Shown here in pieces: positions 53,488 through 61,869 of a stretch of DNA of 64,000 bases. A program made the position numbers and the translations under genes. The DNA is from Geomonas subterranea (GTDB lineage Bacteria; Desulfobacterota; Desulfuromonadia; Geobacterales; Geobacteraceae). The DNA lies in NCBI RefSeq assembly GCF_019063845.1, contig NZ_CP077683.1, positions 1,054,001-1,118,000 on the forward strand, in the 5' to 3' direction. Under the pieces are notes generated by a model. That model worked only from the letters and a program-made list of their open reading frames with translations. It had not been told where the DNA came from and ran no database searches. The first letter of the stretch is position 1, and each line of letters begins with the position of its first letter.

Positions 53488-54330
53488 ATGGAAAAACGTA
53501 AAAAGCTGGGCGAAATATTCATCGACAACGGCCTCCTTACCGACAAAACGGTGGAGCGCATGCTGGCGCTCTCCAAGAAGCTCGGCAAGCGCTTCGGTAC
53601 CGTCTTGGAGGACCTTGAGCTGGTCAGCGGCGAAGAGCTGGCCCACGCCCTTGCCTCGCAGTACGGCTGCCGTGTCGCCAGCAACTTTGCCGGCTACAGC
53701 TTCTCCGCGCAACTGCTGAGGACCATACCTGTCGATGTGGCGATGCAGAACCACATTTTTCCGCTCAAGCTGGACGAGAAGCGGCTTGCGCTCGCCATGG
53801 CGGACCCCACCGATACCAGGGTGGTGCGCAACATCTCGGCCAATCTCGGGCTGACCATAACCCCCTTCATCGCCACCAGGAAGGAGATCTACGCCGCCAT
53901 CTGCAAGAACTACCTGCAGAAGGAGGTATGCAGCGCCGCCGCCCACACGGTTTTGGTGGTCGAGGATGACAAGCTGATAGGGACCATGTTCGCCGACTTC
54001 CTTGGGCGTGAAGGGTTCCGCGTCATTCAGGCCGCCGACGGGCTTGAGGCATACAAGGCGGTCCTGACCGAGAAGCCGCACGTGGTGCTCACCGACCTGA
54101 TGATGCCCAAGCTGGACGGCTTCGGGCTCTTCGATGCGCTGCGCAGCGTCCCAGATCTGAGTTCGATCCCCGTCATACTGATCACCAGTTCGCTGCAACC
54201 CGAGGACGAGGTGAAGGCCTTCGAGAAAGGGTTCTTCGATTTCATCGAGAAGCCGGTTCGCGAGGAGACCCTGATCACGCGCGTAAAGAGGGCGTTGCAG
54301 TTCCGGGAGCGCACGTACCAGTTGAGTTGA
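53488..54330 (+). CDS. MshEN-like domain fused to a response-regulator receiver
   Basis: A 280-residue cytosolic protein. Residues 1-145 resemble the N-terminal domain of PilB/GspE/MshE-type ATPases (KKLGEIFIDNGLLTDKTVER, LASQYGCRVA, FPLKLDEKRLALAMADPTD), a domain that binds cyclic-di-GMP in MshE. Residues about 152-275 are a receiver domain (TVLVVEDDKLIGTMFADFLG, VLTDLMMPKLDGFG with the phospho-Asp, ILITSSL, FIEKP with the conserved Lys). No output domain follows. It may couple phosphorelay to pilus or second-messenger sensing. The ATG at 53488 follows GGGGAGTTCCT. Confidence 0.82.
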   Translation: MEKRKKLGEIFIDNGLLTDKTVERMLALSKKLGKRFGTVLEDLELVSGEELAHALASQYGCRVASNFAGYSFSAQLLRTIPVDVAMQNHIFPLKLDEKRLALAMADPTDTRVVRNISANLGLTITPFIATRKEIYAAICKNYLQKEVCSAAAHTVLVVEDDKLIGTMFADFLGREGFRVIQAADGLEAYKAVLTEKPHVVLTDLMMPKLDGFGLFDALRSVPDLSSIPVILITSSLQPEDEVKAFEKGFFDFIEKPVREETLITRVKRALQFRERTYQLS

Positions 54331-54410
54331 TCGCCTGCGCCGCAATCCGACCAGAACCATTCACCCTCCAGCCCCGTCGGGCGCTGGAGGTATTTATTTG
54401 AGGAAACACC

Positions 54411-54596
54411 ATGTGCGCCATACAGACCGTCAAGTGCCCGCACTGCCGCAAGGAGGCCCCTTTGGCGGGGAACCCCCATCGCCCGTTCTGCTCCGAGCGC
54501 TGCAAGATGATCGACCTCGGCACCTGGGCCAGCGAAGGGTACCGCATCCCGGGGGAGAAGGCTCCGCAGCACGAAGACGACGGGGACGATGAGTAA
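54411..54596 (+). CDS. yacG: YacG-type zinc-binding DNA gyrase inhibitor
   Basis: A 61-residue protein with the YacG zinc finger C-x2-C-x15-C-x3-C ([32 protein letters not shown]), a hallmark of the family, and the conserved W-x-x-E-G-Y-R-I-P. E. coli YacG binds GyrB and blocks DNA binding. It ends in an acidic tail. ATG at 54411 lies after GAGGAAACACC. Confidence 0.88.
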   Translation: MCAIQTVKCPHCRKEAPLAGNPHRPFCSERCKMIDLGTWASEGYRIPGEKAPQHEDDGDDE

Positions 54597-54677
54597 GCCG
54601 GTCGCACCGGCCGGACTTTTTACCACACAACATTTTATTGCAGCCCTGCAATGATCAAAGCAGCAAAGGAGCCTTTC

Positions 54678-56084
54678 ATGTCAGAAGTACGTCTCCGTTT
54701 CGCCCCGAGCCCGACCGGTTACCTTCACGTTGGAGGGGCGCGCACGGCGCTTTTCAACTGGCTTTTGGCCAGGAAGCAGCACGGTACCTTCGTACTCAGG
54801 ATCGAGGACACCGACGTGACCCGCTCGACCCAGGAGTCGGTCGACGCCATCTTCGAAGGGATGAAGTGGCTGGCTTTTGACTGGGACGAGGGCCCCTTCT
54901 TCCAGTCCGATTACTTCCCGGTCTACAAGGAGTACATCGACAAACTGGTCGCCGAAGGAAAGGCGTACAAGTGCTACTGCAGCGTCGAGGAATTGGAGGC
55001 CAAGCGCGAGAAGGCGCTCAAGGAAGGGGGGAAGCCGAAGTACGACGGCACCTGCCGCGACCTTCCTCCCCAGGAGGACGACGGGCGTCCCTACGTGATC
55101 CGTTTCAGGACCCCCAAGGAGGGGGCCACCACCTGGAACGACCTGATCAAGGGGAAGGTCTCCTTTGAGAACGCGGAACTCGACGACCTCATCATCCAGC
55201 GCACCGACGGCACCCCGACCTACAACTTCGTCGTGGTTGTCGATGACGTCGTCATGAGGATGACCACCGTGATCCGCGGCGATGACCACGTCAACAACAC
55301 CCCGCGCCAGATACTTATCTACCAGGCGCTCGGTGCGCCGGTCCCGGTGTTCGCGCACGTGCCGATGATCCTCGGCGCCGACAAGGCCCGTCTCTCCAAG
55401 CGGCACGGCGCCACCTCCGTCATGGCCTACCGCGACATGGGCTTTCTCCCGGAGGCGATGGTCAACTACCTGGTCCGCCTCGGCTGGAGCTACGGCGACG
55501 AGGAGATCTTCTCTCTGCAGGACCTGATCGAGAAATTCTCCATCGAGAACGTCGGTCGCTCGGCTGGTGTCTTCAATCCTGAAAAGCTTTTGTGGCTTAA
55601 CGCCCACTACATAAAGACCGGTGACCCGGTGCGTCTGGCCGGCCTTCTGATACCGTTTTTGAAGGAGCGCGGCGTGGATCCCGCCCAGGGGGGACCGGAC
55701 CTGGTTGCCGTGATCAAGACCCTGCAGGAGCGCGCCAAGACCATGCTGGAACTCGCCGACGGGGCGCTGTTCTACTACAGGGACGAGCTCTCCTACGACG
55801 AGCAGGGCGTGGCGAAGGCGTACAACGCCGACACCCCGGCGCTGCTCACCGCCCTGGCCGAGAAGCTTGCGGCCCTGCCGCAACTCGACCAGGCGCACAT
55901 CGAGCAGGCCTTCAAGGAGCTGATGGCCGAGAAGGGGATCAAGCTGGGTCAGGTCGGTCCCGCCGTGCGCCTCGCCCTTTCCGGCACGACCGCCTCTCCC
56001 GGCATCTACGAGATGATCGAGGTGCTCGGCCTGGCCGAGACCAAAAAGCGCATCGAGCGCGCCATTTCCCTGCTGGCGAAGTAG
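54678..56084 (+). CDS. gltX: Glutamyl-tRNA synthetase
   Basis: Class I synthetase of 468 residues. The HIGH-type motif is [20 protein letters not shown], the KMSKS-type loop is [15 protein letters not shown] near residue 240, and [10 protein letters not shown] is the glutamate-binding stretch. The C-terminal helical domain binds the anticodon. Whether it is discriminating or nondiscriminating cannot be told from one gene. ATG at 54678 has AAAGGAG 7 bases upstream. Confidence 0.95.
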   Translation: MSEVRLRFAPSPTGYLHVGGARTALFNWLLARKQHGTFVLRIEDTDVTRSTQESVDAIFEGMKWLAFDWDEGPFFQSDYFPVYKEYIDKLVAEGKAYKCYCSVEELEAKREKALKEGGKPKYDGTCRDLPPQEDDGRPYVIRFRTPKEGATTWNDLIKGKVSFENAELDDLIIQRTDGTPTYNFVVVVDDVVMRMTTVIRGDDHVNNTPRQILIYQALGAPVPVFAHVPMILGADKARLSKRHGATSVMAYRDMGFLPEAMVNYLVRLGWSYGDEEIFSLQDLIEKFSIENVGRSAGVFNPEKLLWLNAHYIKTGDPVRLAGLLIPFLKERGVDPAQGGPDLVAVIKTLQERAKTMLELADGALFYYRDELSYDEQGVAKAYNADTPALLTALAEKLAALPQLDQAHIEQAFKELMAEKGIKLGQVGPAVRLALSGTTASPGIYEMIEVLGLAETKKRIERAISLLAK

Positions 56085-56110
56085 CCGGAACGGGGAGGGG
56101 GTTGAAAAGA

Positions 56111-56143
56111 AAAGGAGGGCGCCCGGGGGCGCCCTCCTTTTTG
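56111..56143. terminator. Bidirectional terminator between gltX and ferredoxin genes
   Basis: AAAGGAGGGCGCCC (56111-56124), loop GG, GGGCGCCCTCCTTT (56127-56140) is a perfect 14-bp stem with T-rich sequence beyond it on both strands, so it can serve both convergent genes. Confidence 0.9.
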
Positions 56144-56229
56144 GTTCCTTGCTGCAAAAAATGAGGCCTGCAGCGGACGAGCCGGCTGCAGGCCATGGCA
56201 TTACATGTTTCTTTTGGTGCGGTTGCTGA

Positions 56230-56400
56230 TTAGGCCGGGGAGATTGCGGACACCGGGCAGGTGTCTACGCAAGCGCCGCAGTCAATGCAGGTATCCGCAG
56301 CGATCGCCCTCTTGCTGCCAGCCTCGCTGATAGCGTTGACCGGGCAGGAATCGTCGCAGGCGCCGCAGTTGATGCATTCGTCGCTGATGGTATGTGCCAA
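56230..56400 (-). CDS. 2[4Fe-4S] ferredoxin
   Basis: A 56-residue low-potential electron carrier with two clostridial-type cluster motifs: CINCGACDDSCP and CIDCGACVDTCP, about 30 residues apart. It would serve oxidoreductases of central metabolism. The start is TTG at 56400 with AAGGAGG 8 bases upstream; the upstream GTG would overlap that site. It is divergent from ackA and lies downstream of the convergent gltX. Confidence 0.92.
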   Translation of the reverse strand: MAHTISDECINCGACDDSCPVNAISEAGSKRAIAADTCIDCGACVDTCPVSAISPA

Positions 56401-56511
56401 AGTATTCACCTCCTTCACCTGGAGTTAAAGTTGACGTGGAAACTAGCACAGCGCTGGCAAAAAGTCCACCATAAAGCTGTAGACAATAAACTCCTAATCG
56501 GGAGAAAAATC

Positions 56512-56540
56512 TTGAACTGCGGCCCACTCTCCTGTATATA
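56512..56540 (+). promoter_or_regulatory. Sigma70-type promoter for ackA
   Basis: TTGAAC (56512-56517), 17-base spacer, TATATA (56535-56540), leaving an 89-base leader before ackA. A small CTCC...GGAG hairpin lies at 56491-56504. Confidence 0.75.
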
Positions 56541-56629
56541 TAAAAAGAGGTTTTATTTGCGTACTTTTTGTCTGGTGTGGATCTTCCTCGTATCACTGGG
56601 CAAACTACAATCACGGGGGATGCTAATCG

Positions 56630-57895
56630 ATGGATATTCTGGCACTTAACTGCGGGAGTTCTTCTGTAAAATACCAGTTGTTTGACTGGGATAAAAAAGT
56701 GGTTGTGGCAAAGGGGATGGTGGAGCGCGTGGTGATCGGTGACTCCTTCATCCTGCACGAGGTCCCCGGGCGCGAGACCTACCGTGAAGACTCCGACTGC
56801 CCGGACCACAAGACCGCAGTTGACCTGATCCTGAGAACCCTTACTTCCCCGTCCCATGGCGTCCTCCAGGACATCAAGCAGATCGCCGCGGTCGGTCACC
56901 GCGTGGTGCACGGCGGCGAGAAGTTCACCAAGTCCGTTCTGATCGACGACGAGGTGCTCGCAGCGGTCACCGAGGTGCAGCACCTCGCTCCGCTGCACAA
57001 CCCGCCCAACATCGCCGGCATCGAAGGCGCGATGGCCGTGCTCCCCGGCGTGCCGCAGATTGCCATCTTCGATACGGCGTTTCATCAAACCATGCCCGAG
57101 CACGCCTACCTCTACCCGCTGCCGTACGAGTGGTACGAGAAGTACGGCGTACGCCGCTATGGCTTCCACGGCACCTCTCACCTCTACGTCTCCAAGCGTA
57201 TCGCCGCCATCCTGGGCAAGCCCGCCAACCAGTGCAACGTCATCACCATGCACATAGGCAACGGCGTCTCCCACTGTGCCATCAAAAACGGCGTGTCGGT
57301 CGACACCAGCATGGGGCTCACCCCGCTGGAAGGCGCCATGATGGGTACCCGCTGCGGCGATATCGACCCCGCCATCCCCGCGTTCATGATGCAGAAGGAG
57401 AACCTTTCCGCAAAGGAGATCGACTCCATCCTGAACAAGAAGAGCGGCGTCATCGGCATCACCGGCCGCTTCACCGACCGCCGCGACGTGATCGAGAACG
57501 CCAACGGCGGAGACCGTCTCTGTGCGCTGGCGCTGGACATCGAGGCCTACCGTCTCAAGAAGTACATCGGGACCTACATGGCCGTCGTGGGGAGGCTGGA
57601 TGCGGTCGTCTTCACCGCCGGGGTAGGGGAGATGGGGGCGCCGATCAGGGAACGTGCCATCTCCGGACTTGAGCACCTGGGTATAGTACTGGACAAGGAG
57701 CGCAACGCGTCAGCCATGACCAGGAAGCGCGAGACGCTGATCACCACCGACGACTCGCCGGTCAAGGTGTACGTCATCCCGACGGACGAGGAACTTGTCT
57801 TCACCGAGGACGTCGCCGCCATACTGGACGGCACCTACACCGATCACATGAACTTCGAGTACAGCTTCTCCAGGCCCGACTTCGTCAGGAAGTAG
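56630..57895 (+). CDS. ackA: Acetate kinase
   Basis: Interconverts acetate and ATP with acetyl phosphate. The 421-residue protein carries MDILALNCGSSSVKYQLFDW, HRVVHGGEKF, FDTAFHQTMPEHAYLYPLP, RRYGFHGTSHLYV and HIGNGVSHCAIKNG, covering the ATP and acetate sites; the catalytic glutamate and arginine lie in VVFTAGVGEMGAPIRE. With the convergent pta it gives the acetate-activating pathway that feeds acetyl-CoA in acetate-oxidising Geobacter. Confidence 0.96.
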   Translation: MDILALNCGSSSVKYQLFDWDKKVVVAKGMVERVVIGDSFILHEVPGRETYREDSDCPDHKTAVDLILRTLTSPSHGVLQDIKQIAAVGHRVVHGGEKFTKSVLIDDEVLAAVTEVQHLAPLHNPPNIAGIEGAMAVLPGVPQIAIFDTAFHQTMPEHAYLYPLPYEWYEKYGVRRYGFHGTSHLYVSKRIAAILGKPANQCNVITMHIGNGVSHCAIKNGVSVDTSMGLTPLEGAMMGTRCGDIDPAIPAFMMQKENLSAKEIDSILNKKSGVIGITGRFTDRRDVIENANGGDRLCALALDIEAYRLKKYIGTYMAVVGRLDAVVFTAGVGEMGAPIRERAISGLEHLGIVLDKERNASAMTRKRETLITTDDSPVKVYVIPTDEELVFTEDVAAILDGTYTDHMNFEYSFSRPDFVRK

Positions 57896-57919
57896 GGACT
57901 GCAGGGCGCAAGACAGCAA

Positions 57920-57957
57920 AAAGGCCGGCGGGGCAACCCCGCCGGCCTTTCTTGTTT
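57920..57957. terminator. Bidirectional terminator between ackA and pta
   Basis: AAAGGCCGGCGGGG (57920-57933), loop CAA, CCCCGCCGGCCTTT (57937-57950) then CTTGTTTTT on plus and TT on minus. Confidence 0.92.
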
Positions 57958-57965
57958 TTAGCGTC

Positions 57966-57983
57966 AGTCGGACCAGTCGGACC
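57966..57983. repeat. Two-unit 9-bp repeat AGTCGGACC
   Basis: AGTCGGACCAGTCGGACC directly after the terminator and 3 bases from the pta stop. It is the inverted form of the longer GGTCCGACT array at 59603. Confidence 0.7.
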
Positions 57984-57985
57984 TG

Positions 57986-58987
57986 TTAGCCTTGCGCCTG
58001 GACTGCGGTGATGGCGGTGACGTCCACGATGTCCTGCACGGAGCAGCCGCGGGAAAGGTCGTTGACCGGCTTGGCCAGCCCCTGGATCACCGGGCCGATG
58101 GCCTTGGCGCCGGCCAGACGCTCGACCAGTTTGTAGGCGATATTGCCGGCATCGAGGGTGGGGAACACGAGCACGTTGGCCTTGCCGGCGACGCCGCTCC
58201 CGGGGGCCTTCTTGGCGCCGACCGCGGGGATCAGGGCGGCGTCTGCCTGCAGCTCACCGTCGATGGAGAGTTCCGGATCCATCCCCTTGGCGATTTCCAG
58301 CGCCTTCAGCACTTTGTCGGCATCCTGGTGACTTGCGCTTCCCTTGGTGGAAAAGGAGAGCATGGCGACGCGCGCCGGCACGTCGAGGAAGGACTTGCAG
58401 TTTCTCGCGGTGGCGATGGCGATCTCGGCGAGAGCCTGGGCGTCGGGGTTGGGGTTGACAGCGCAGTCGGCGAAGAGGATCACGCCGTTCTCGCCGAAAT
58501 TGGGCGTCTGGGTGGCCATCAGGAAGAAGGAGGAAACGGTCTTGATGCCGGGTGCGGGCCCCACGGTCTGGAAGGCGGCGCGCAGCACGTCGCCGGTGGT
58601 GCCGGTCGCGCCGGCTACCTCGCCGTCGGCGTCACCCTCTCGCACCATCATCCCGGCGAAATAGAGGTTGTCGGGTGCGGTCAGCATCTCCTGGGCCTGC
58701 TGGGGGGTGAGCCCCTTGGACTTCCTCAGTTCCACGAGCTTACCGACGTAGGCGTCGAGCTTGGGCGAAGTGGCGGGGTCCACCAGTTCCACGCCGGCGA
58801 GGTTGATCCCTTTGGCAGCGGCCGCCGCCTGGATCGCATCCGGCTTGCCCAAAAGCACGATCTTGGCCAAACCTTGTTCCACGATCTGTTGCGCGGCGAA
58901 GAGCATCCTCTCGTCGTAGCTCTCCGGCAGGACCACCGTCTTGAGTTTCGATTTCGCCTTGTCGTGAATCTGCTTAACCAACGGCAT
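57986..58987 (-). CDS. pta: Phosphate acetyltransferase
   Basis: Converts acetyl phosphate to acetyl-CoA. A compact 333-residue Pta of the short type, with [59 protein letters not shown] and [16 protein letters not shown]. The longer E. coli form has N-terminal DRTGG domains that are missing here. The start at 58987 is chosen because GGAGG lies 7 bases upstream, whereas the ATG at 58993 is only one base from it. Convergent with ackA. Confidence 0.95.
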   Translation of the reverse strand: MPLVKQIHDKAKSKLKTVVLPESYDERMLFAAQQIVEQGLAKIVLLGKPDAIQAAAAAKGINLAGVELVDPATSPKLDAYVGKLVELRKSKGLTPQQAQEMLTAPDNLYFAGMMVREGDADGEVAGATGTTGDVLRAAFQTVGPAPGIKTVSSFFLMATQTPNFGENGVILFADCAVNPNPDAQALAEIAIATARNCKSFLDVPARVAMLSFSTKGSASHQDADKVLKALEIAKGMDPELSIDGELQADAALIPAVGAKKAPGSGVAGKANVLVFPTLDAGNIAYKLVERLAGAKAIGPVIQGLAKPVNDLSRGCSVQDIVDVTAITAVQAQG

Positions 58988-59078
58988 GAGCATTCCTCCG
59001 TAATTGAATTATAAAACCGTGTTAGGTTATATAACCCAGCAGGCGGGATCGGTCAATAAAAAAGCCGTCGTCCGGGGC

Positions 59079-59576
59079 TTAGCGGGAGATAGGTGTTCCG
59101 CACTCCTCGGGGTCCCCCTGCAGTTTGGCGACCGCATGCGGCACCGCTGCCCACACGAAGCCGATGTTTTCGGTGGCGCCTTTGGGGCTGCCTGGGAGGT
59201 TGATGATCAGGGTGTTCTTCCGGATGCCGGCGACGGCGCGGGAGATGATGGCGTGCGGGGTCTTCTTTAGGCTTTCCATGCGCATCACCTCGCTGAAGCC
59301 GGGGAGCAGCCGCTCCACCACGCGTTCGGTTGCCTCAGGGGTGACGTCGCGCGGCGAGACGCCGGTGCCGCCGGTGGTGAGGATGAGGTCGTAGAGGCCG
59401 CTGTCGGCCCATTCGATGAGCTTTTCTGAGATGAGGGCGCCCTCGTCGGGGATGACGCCGGTGCAGGTGACCGTGACGCCGCGTTCTTCGAGCCAGGCCC
59501 GCAGGGCGGGCCCGCTGCCGTCGGCACGCTCGCCGGTGGAACAGCGGTCGCTGAGGGTGAGAATTGCTGCACGCAT
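59079..59576 (-). CDS. mog: Molybdopterin adenylyltransferase (Mog/MoaB family)
   Basis: Adenylates molybdopterin before metal insertion. The 165-residue protein has AAILTLSDRCSTGERADGSG, ILTTGGTGVSPRDVTPEA, SLKKTPHAIISRAVAGI and LIINLPGSPKGATEN, the MogA-type core. Adenylylation is the usual role but a MoaB-like function cannot be excluded. It lies downstream of moaC and moeA on the minus strand, separated by a 9-bp tandem repeat array. Confidence 0.92.
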   Translation of the reverse strand: MRAAILTLSDRCSTGERADGSGPALRAWLEERGVTVTCTGVIPDEGALISEKLIEWADSGLYDLILTTGGTGVSPRDVTPEATERVVERLLPGFSEVMRMESLKKTPHAIISRAVAGIRKNTLIINLPGSPKGATENIGFVWAAVPHAVAKLQGDPEECGTPISR

Positions 59577-59602
59577 GGTGGTGGCTCCTTTATCTGGCGG
59601 GC

Positions 59603-59655
59603 GGTCCGACAGGTCCGACTGGTCCGACTGGTCCGACTGGTCCGACTGGTCCGAC
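59603..59655. repeat. Tandem 9-bp array GGTCCGACT, about six units
   Basis: Units GGTCCGACA, then GGTCCGACT four times, then GGTCCGAC (59603-59655) between mog and moaC. Perfect repetition suggests recent slippage growth. Confidence 0.9.
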
Positions 59656-59669
59656 GCCGCGGGACTGGA

Positions 59670-60146
59670 TTATTGTTCGCGCTTGAAGACGCCGCTCTTG
59701 CCGCCTTCCTTGTAGTGCAGCTTCACGTCGGAGATGACGATCCCCTTGTCCGTCCCCTTGCACATGTCGTACACGGTGAGCGCGGCTACCGTGGCGGCAG
59801 TCATGGCTTCCATCTCCACGCCGGTGCGCTCGAAGGCACGCACGGTGGCCATGACGCCGATGGTCCCTTCGGCTTCGTCCACGTCGAACTCTATGGCAAC
59901 GTGGTGAATGGCGAGCGGGTGGGAGAGCGGAATCAGGTCAGGGGTCTTCTTGGCGCCGGCGATTCCGGCGAGCCTCGCCACGCCGAGGACATCCCCCTTG
60001 GCCATCCTTCCGGACACGATGGAGTGAACGGTTTCCGGCTTCAGGGTCAGCACGGCGCCTGCTACGGCGGTGCGCATGGTCGGGGTCTTCTGGCTTACGT
60101 CGACCATGATGGCGTTGCCGCTGGCGTCAAAGTGGTTGAACGACAT
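59670..60146 (-). CDS. moaC: Cyclic pyranopterin monophosphate synthase
   Basis: Second enzyme of the first molybdopterin step, acting after MoaA. The 158-residue protein has MVDVSQKTPTMRTAVAGA, KGDVLGVARLAGIAGAKKTP, LIPLSHPL, VEMEAMTAATVAALTVYDM and KGIVISDVKLHYKEGGKSG, the family core with catalytic lysines. GGAGG for its ATG overlaps the moeA stop, so moeA and moaC are translationally linked. Confidence 0.96.
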   Translation of the reverse strand: MSFNHFDASGNAIMVDVSQKTPTMRTAVAGAVLTLKPETVHSIVSGRMAKGDVLGVARLAGIAGAKKTPDLIPLSHPLAIHHVAIEFDVDEAEGTIGVMATVRAFERTGVEMEAMTAATVAALTVYDMCKGTDKGIVISDVKLHYKEGGKSGVFKREQ

Positions 60147-60147
60147 G

Positions 60148-61359
60148 TTAAACCTCCATTTCCAAAGTGGGGTCGAGCAGGTGCAGATCTACTTCCGCAC
60201 CGGCGGCGAACTCGGTCGCTTCCGCCGGGAGGATGGCCAGCGCGTTGCAGCGCAGCATGGTCTTCAGTATTCCGGTGTTCTGATCGCCGGAGGTGCTGGC
60301 TATATAGCGCCCCCCCTCGATGGCGACGTGGACGCGCAGGAAATTAACCTTGCCGGCTTTCTTGCGGACCCCTTCTTTCAGGACGCCGCGCACGGTGCGG
60401 CGGAACACCTTCTCGTGCCCCATCATGCGCAGGATCGCCGGGCGGGCGAACTCCTCGAAGGTGATCATGGTGGAGACCGGGTTGCCGGGGAGGGAGAAGA
60501 CCGGGACGTTCCCCTTCATGCCGAAGGCGGTGGGGCCGCCGGGCTTGATGCCCGGCTTCCAGAACTGCTCCACGACGCCCAGTTCCGCCAGGACTTCACG
60601 CACGAGGTCGCGGTCTCCGGCGGAGACCCCTGCCGACGTGATCAGGACGTCCGCCTTCAGTCCCTCGGAGAGCAGGGCGCGGTGGCTCTCCCTGTCGTCG
60701 CGGGCGATGCCGAGTATCACCGGTTCGGCGCCGCAGAGCTTGATGGCGGTGGCGAGCGCAAGGGTGTTGCTGTTCACGATCTGGCTCTCCCTGGGCTCGG
60801 TGCCGACCTCGACCAGCTCGTCACCGGTGGAGAGGATGGCCACCCGCACCTTGCGGTAAACAGGCACCAGCACCGTTGAGAAAGAGGCCATAAGGCTCAC
60901 CTGGGGCGCACCGATCACGGTTCCCCGTGGCATGATCGTCTCGCCGCCGTGCACGTCCTCGCCCTGGAACCGGATGTGGTCGTGCTTTTTCACCTGTTGC
61001 AGCAGCTTCACGCTCTCCGCCGTGTTCTCGGTCTCCTCTATCGGGACGACCGCATCGGCCCCCGGCGGGATGGGGGCACCGGTCATGATCCGCGCGGCGC
61101 ACCCCGGCGTCACCGCGTCCCCGGAGCTGACGCCCGCGGGGATGTAGTCGGTGACCTTAAGGACGGTCCCCGGCGCGCAGTCGGCGCTCCTGACGGCGAA
61201 CCCGTCCATGGCGGAGTTGTCCCAGCGCGGCATGTCCGTCGGCGCCACGTACTCCTCGGCCAGCACCCTTCCTGCCGCCGCCAGCAGCAGCACCCTTTCC
61301 ACACCGGCGGGCGCCACCTTCTCGATCACCATGCGCCTGGCTGCCTCGTAGTTTGTCAT
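60148..61359 (-). CDS. moeA: Molybdopterin molybdenumtransferase
   Basis: Inserts molybdate (or tungstate) into adenylated molybdopterin. The 403-residue protein has the MoeA layout: MPRWDNSAMDGFAVRSAD, IMTGAPIPPGADAVVPIEET, ILSTGDELVEVG, ITSAGVSAGDRDLVRE and FSLPGNPVSTMITFEEFARP. It is first in a leftward moeA-moaC-mog unit and is preceded by a probable Moco riboswitch and terminator, indicating feedback control by the finished cofactor. Confidence 0.95.
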   Translation of the reverse strand: MTNYEAARRMVIEKVAPAGVERVLLLAAAGRVLAEEYVAPTDMPRWDNSAMDGFAVRSADCAPGTVLKVTDYIPAGVSSGDAVTPGCAARIMTGAPIPPGADAVVPIEETENTAESVKLLQQVKKHDHIRFQGEDVHGGETIMPRGTVIGAPQVSLMASFSTVLVPVYRKVRVAILSTGDELVEVGTEPRESQIVNSNTLALATAIKLCGAEPVILGIARDDRESHRALLSEGLKADVLITSAGVSAGDRDLVREVLAELGVVEQFWKPGIKPGGPTAFGMKGNVPVFSLPGNPVSTMITFEEFARPAILRMMGHEKVFRRTVRGVLKEGVRKKAGKVNFLRVHVAIEGGRYIASTSGDQNTGILKTMLRCNALAILPAEATEFAAGAEVDLHLLDPTLEMEV

Positions 61360-61385
61360 TTGTTTCCCCTGGTAATGGCGATATA

Positions 61386-61421
61386 GAAAAAGGCCCGACC
61401 TCCGGTAAGGAAGAGGGGCCC
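61386..61421 (-). terminator. Terminator within the moeA leader
   Basis: On the minus strand GGGCCCCTCTTCC, loop TTACC, GGAGGTCGGGCC then TTTTT, 27 bases before moeA. Its GGAGG strand overlaps the CGGAG that closes the aptamer, so the two folds compete. Confidence 0.7.
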
Positions 61422-61536
61422 GTGCGCTCGTGCGGCGGTGCTTCTCCTTTCCAAGAGGGAGGCGGTGCCGTTTCCGGCAGCACCCATCGGTCGCGGCGCC
61501 CTGGGGAATTTTCCCGGTAGACGGCGCGGCTCGGAG
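61400..61536 (-). promoter_or_regulatory. Probable Moco (or Tuco) riboswitch upstream of moeA
   Basis: On the minus strand the leader carries CTCCGAGCC (61536-61528), ACCGGGAAAATTCCCCAGG (61518-61500) and, about 137 bases on, CGGAG (61404-61400), which pairs with CTCCG as a closing stem. These match the layout I know for the Moco RNA motif found before Mo-cofactor genes in proteobacteria including Geobacter. A long internal arm (GGTGCTGCCGG/CCGGCAGCACC region) and a CCTCC...GGAG arm fill the middle. A terminator follows, consistent with transcriptional control. Sequence match is by eye. Confidence 0.6.
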
Positions 61537-61563
61537 ATGTTCTGCATATTTTCACAAATCCAT

Positions 61564-61579
61564 AGCATATTTGGCACCA
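61564..61579 (-). promoter_or_regulatory. Candidate sigma54 promoter for moeA
   Basis: On the minus strand TGGTGCCAAATATGCT has GG and GC separated by exactly 10 bases, as in -24/-12 elements. Transcription would begin near 61553, just ahead of the riboswitch. Confidence 0.35.
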
Positions 61580-61605
61580 AATAAACAATTATTTTAGGTT
61601 AAGGG

Positions 61606-61869
61606 GCCCAGCACCCTGACCTCAATGCCTCTCTAAGTCGCGCCGCAATCGCAGTTTCCCCGTTGCTTTAGGTACAAAGGCGCAGCCGTATACTTTCCGG
61701 TTTCCGCCGGCGCGCCGGCTCGGGTGGCTTCATTAAAGTGGTTGCTTTCCATTTGACAAACGGAGTATCGTTTTGCAGAGTGTGCATGGTGAAATGGCTG
61801 CAAAGACCCGCACCAACGGCGGTTTCGTTGCCACTTTTCACCACAATTATCTGTTTTTACGAGAAAGTC
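61606..61869 (+). other. moaA leader region with alternative hairpins
   Basis: No gene. TTTGCAG (61772-61778) can pair with CTGCAAA (61798-61804), and TGGTGAAATGGC (61787-61798) with GCCACTTTTCACCA (61830-61843); the two hairpins overlap and cannot both form fully. TTGACA at 61753-61758 is a good -35 box, but the expected -10 box is poor. I see no second Moco aptamer. The leader may regulate moaA. Confidence 0.4.

Noticed and set aside
61606..61869. Second Moco riboswitch before moaA
   Set aside because: The CTCCGAGCC and ACCGGG...CCCAGG features seen before moeA are missing; only alternative hairpins remain.
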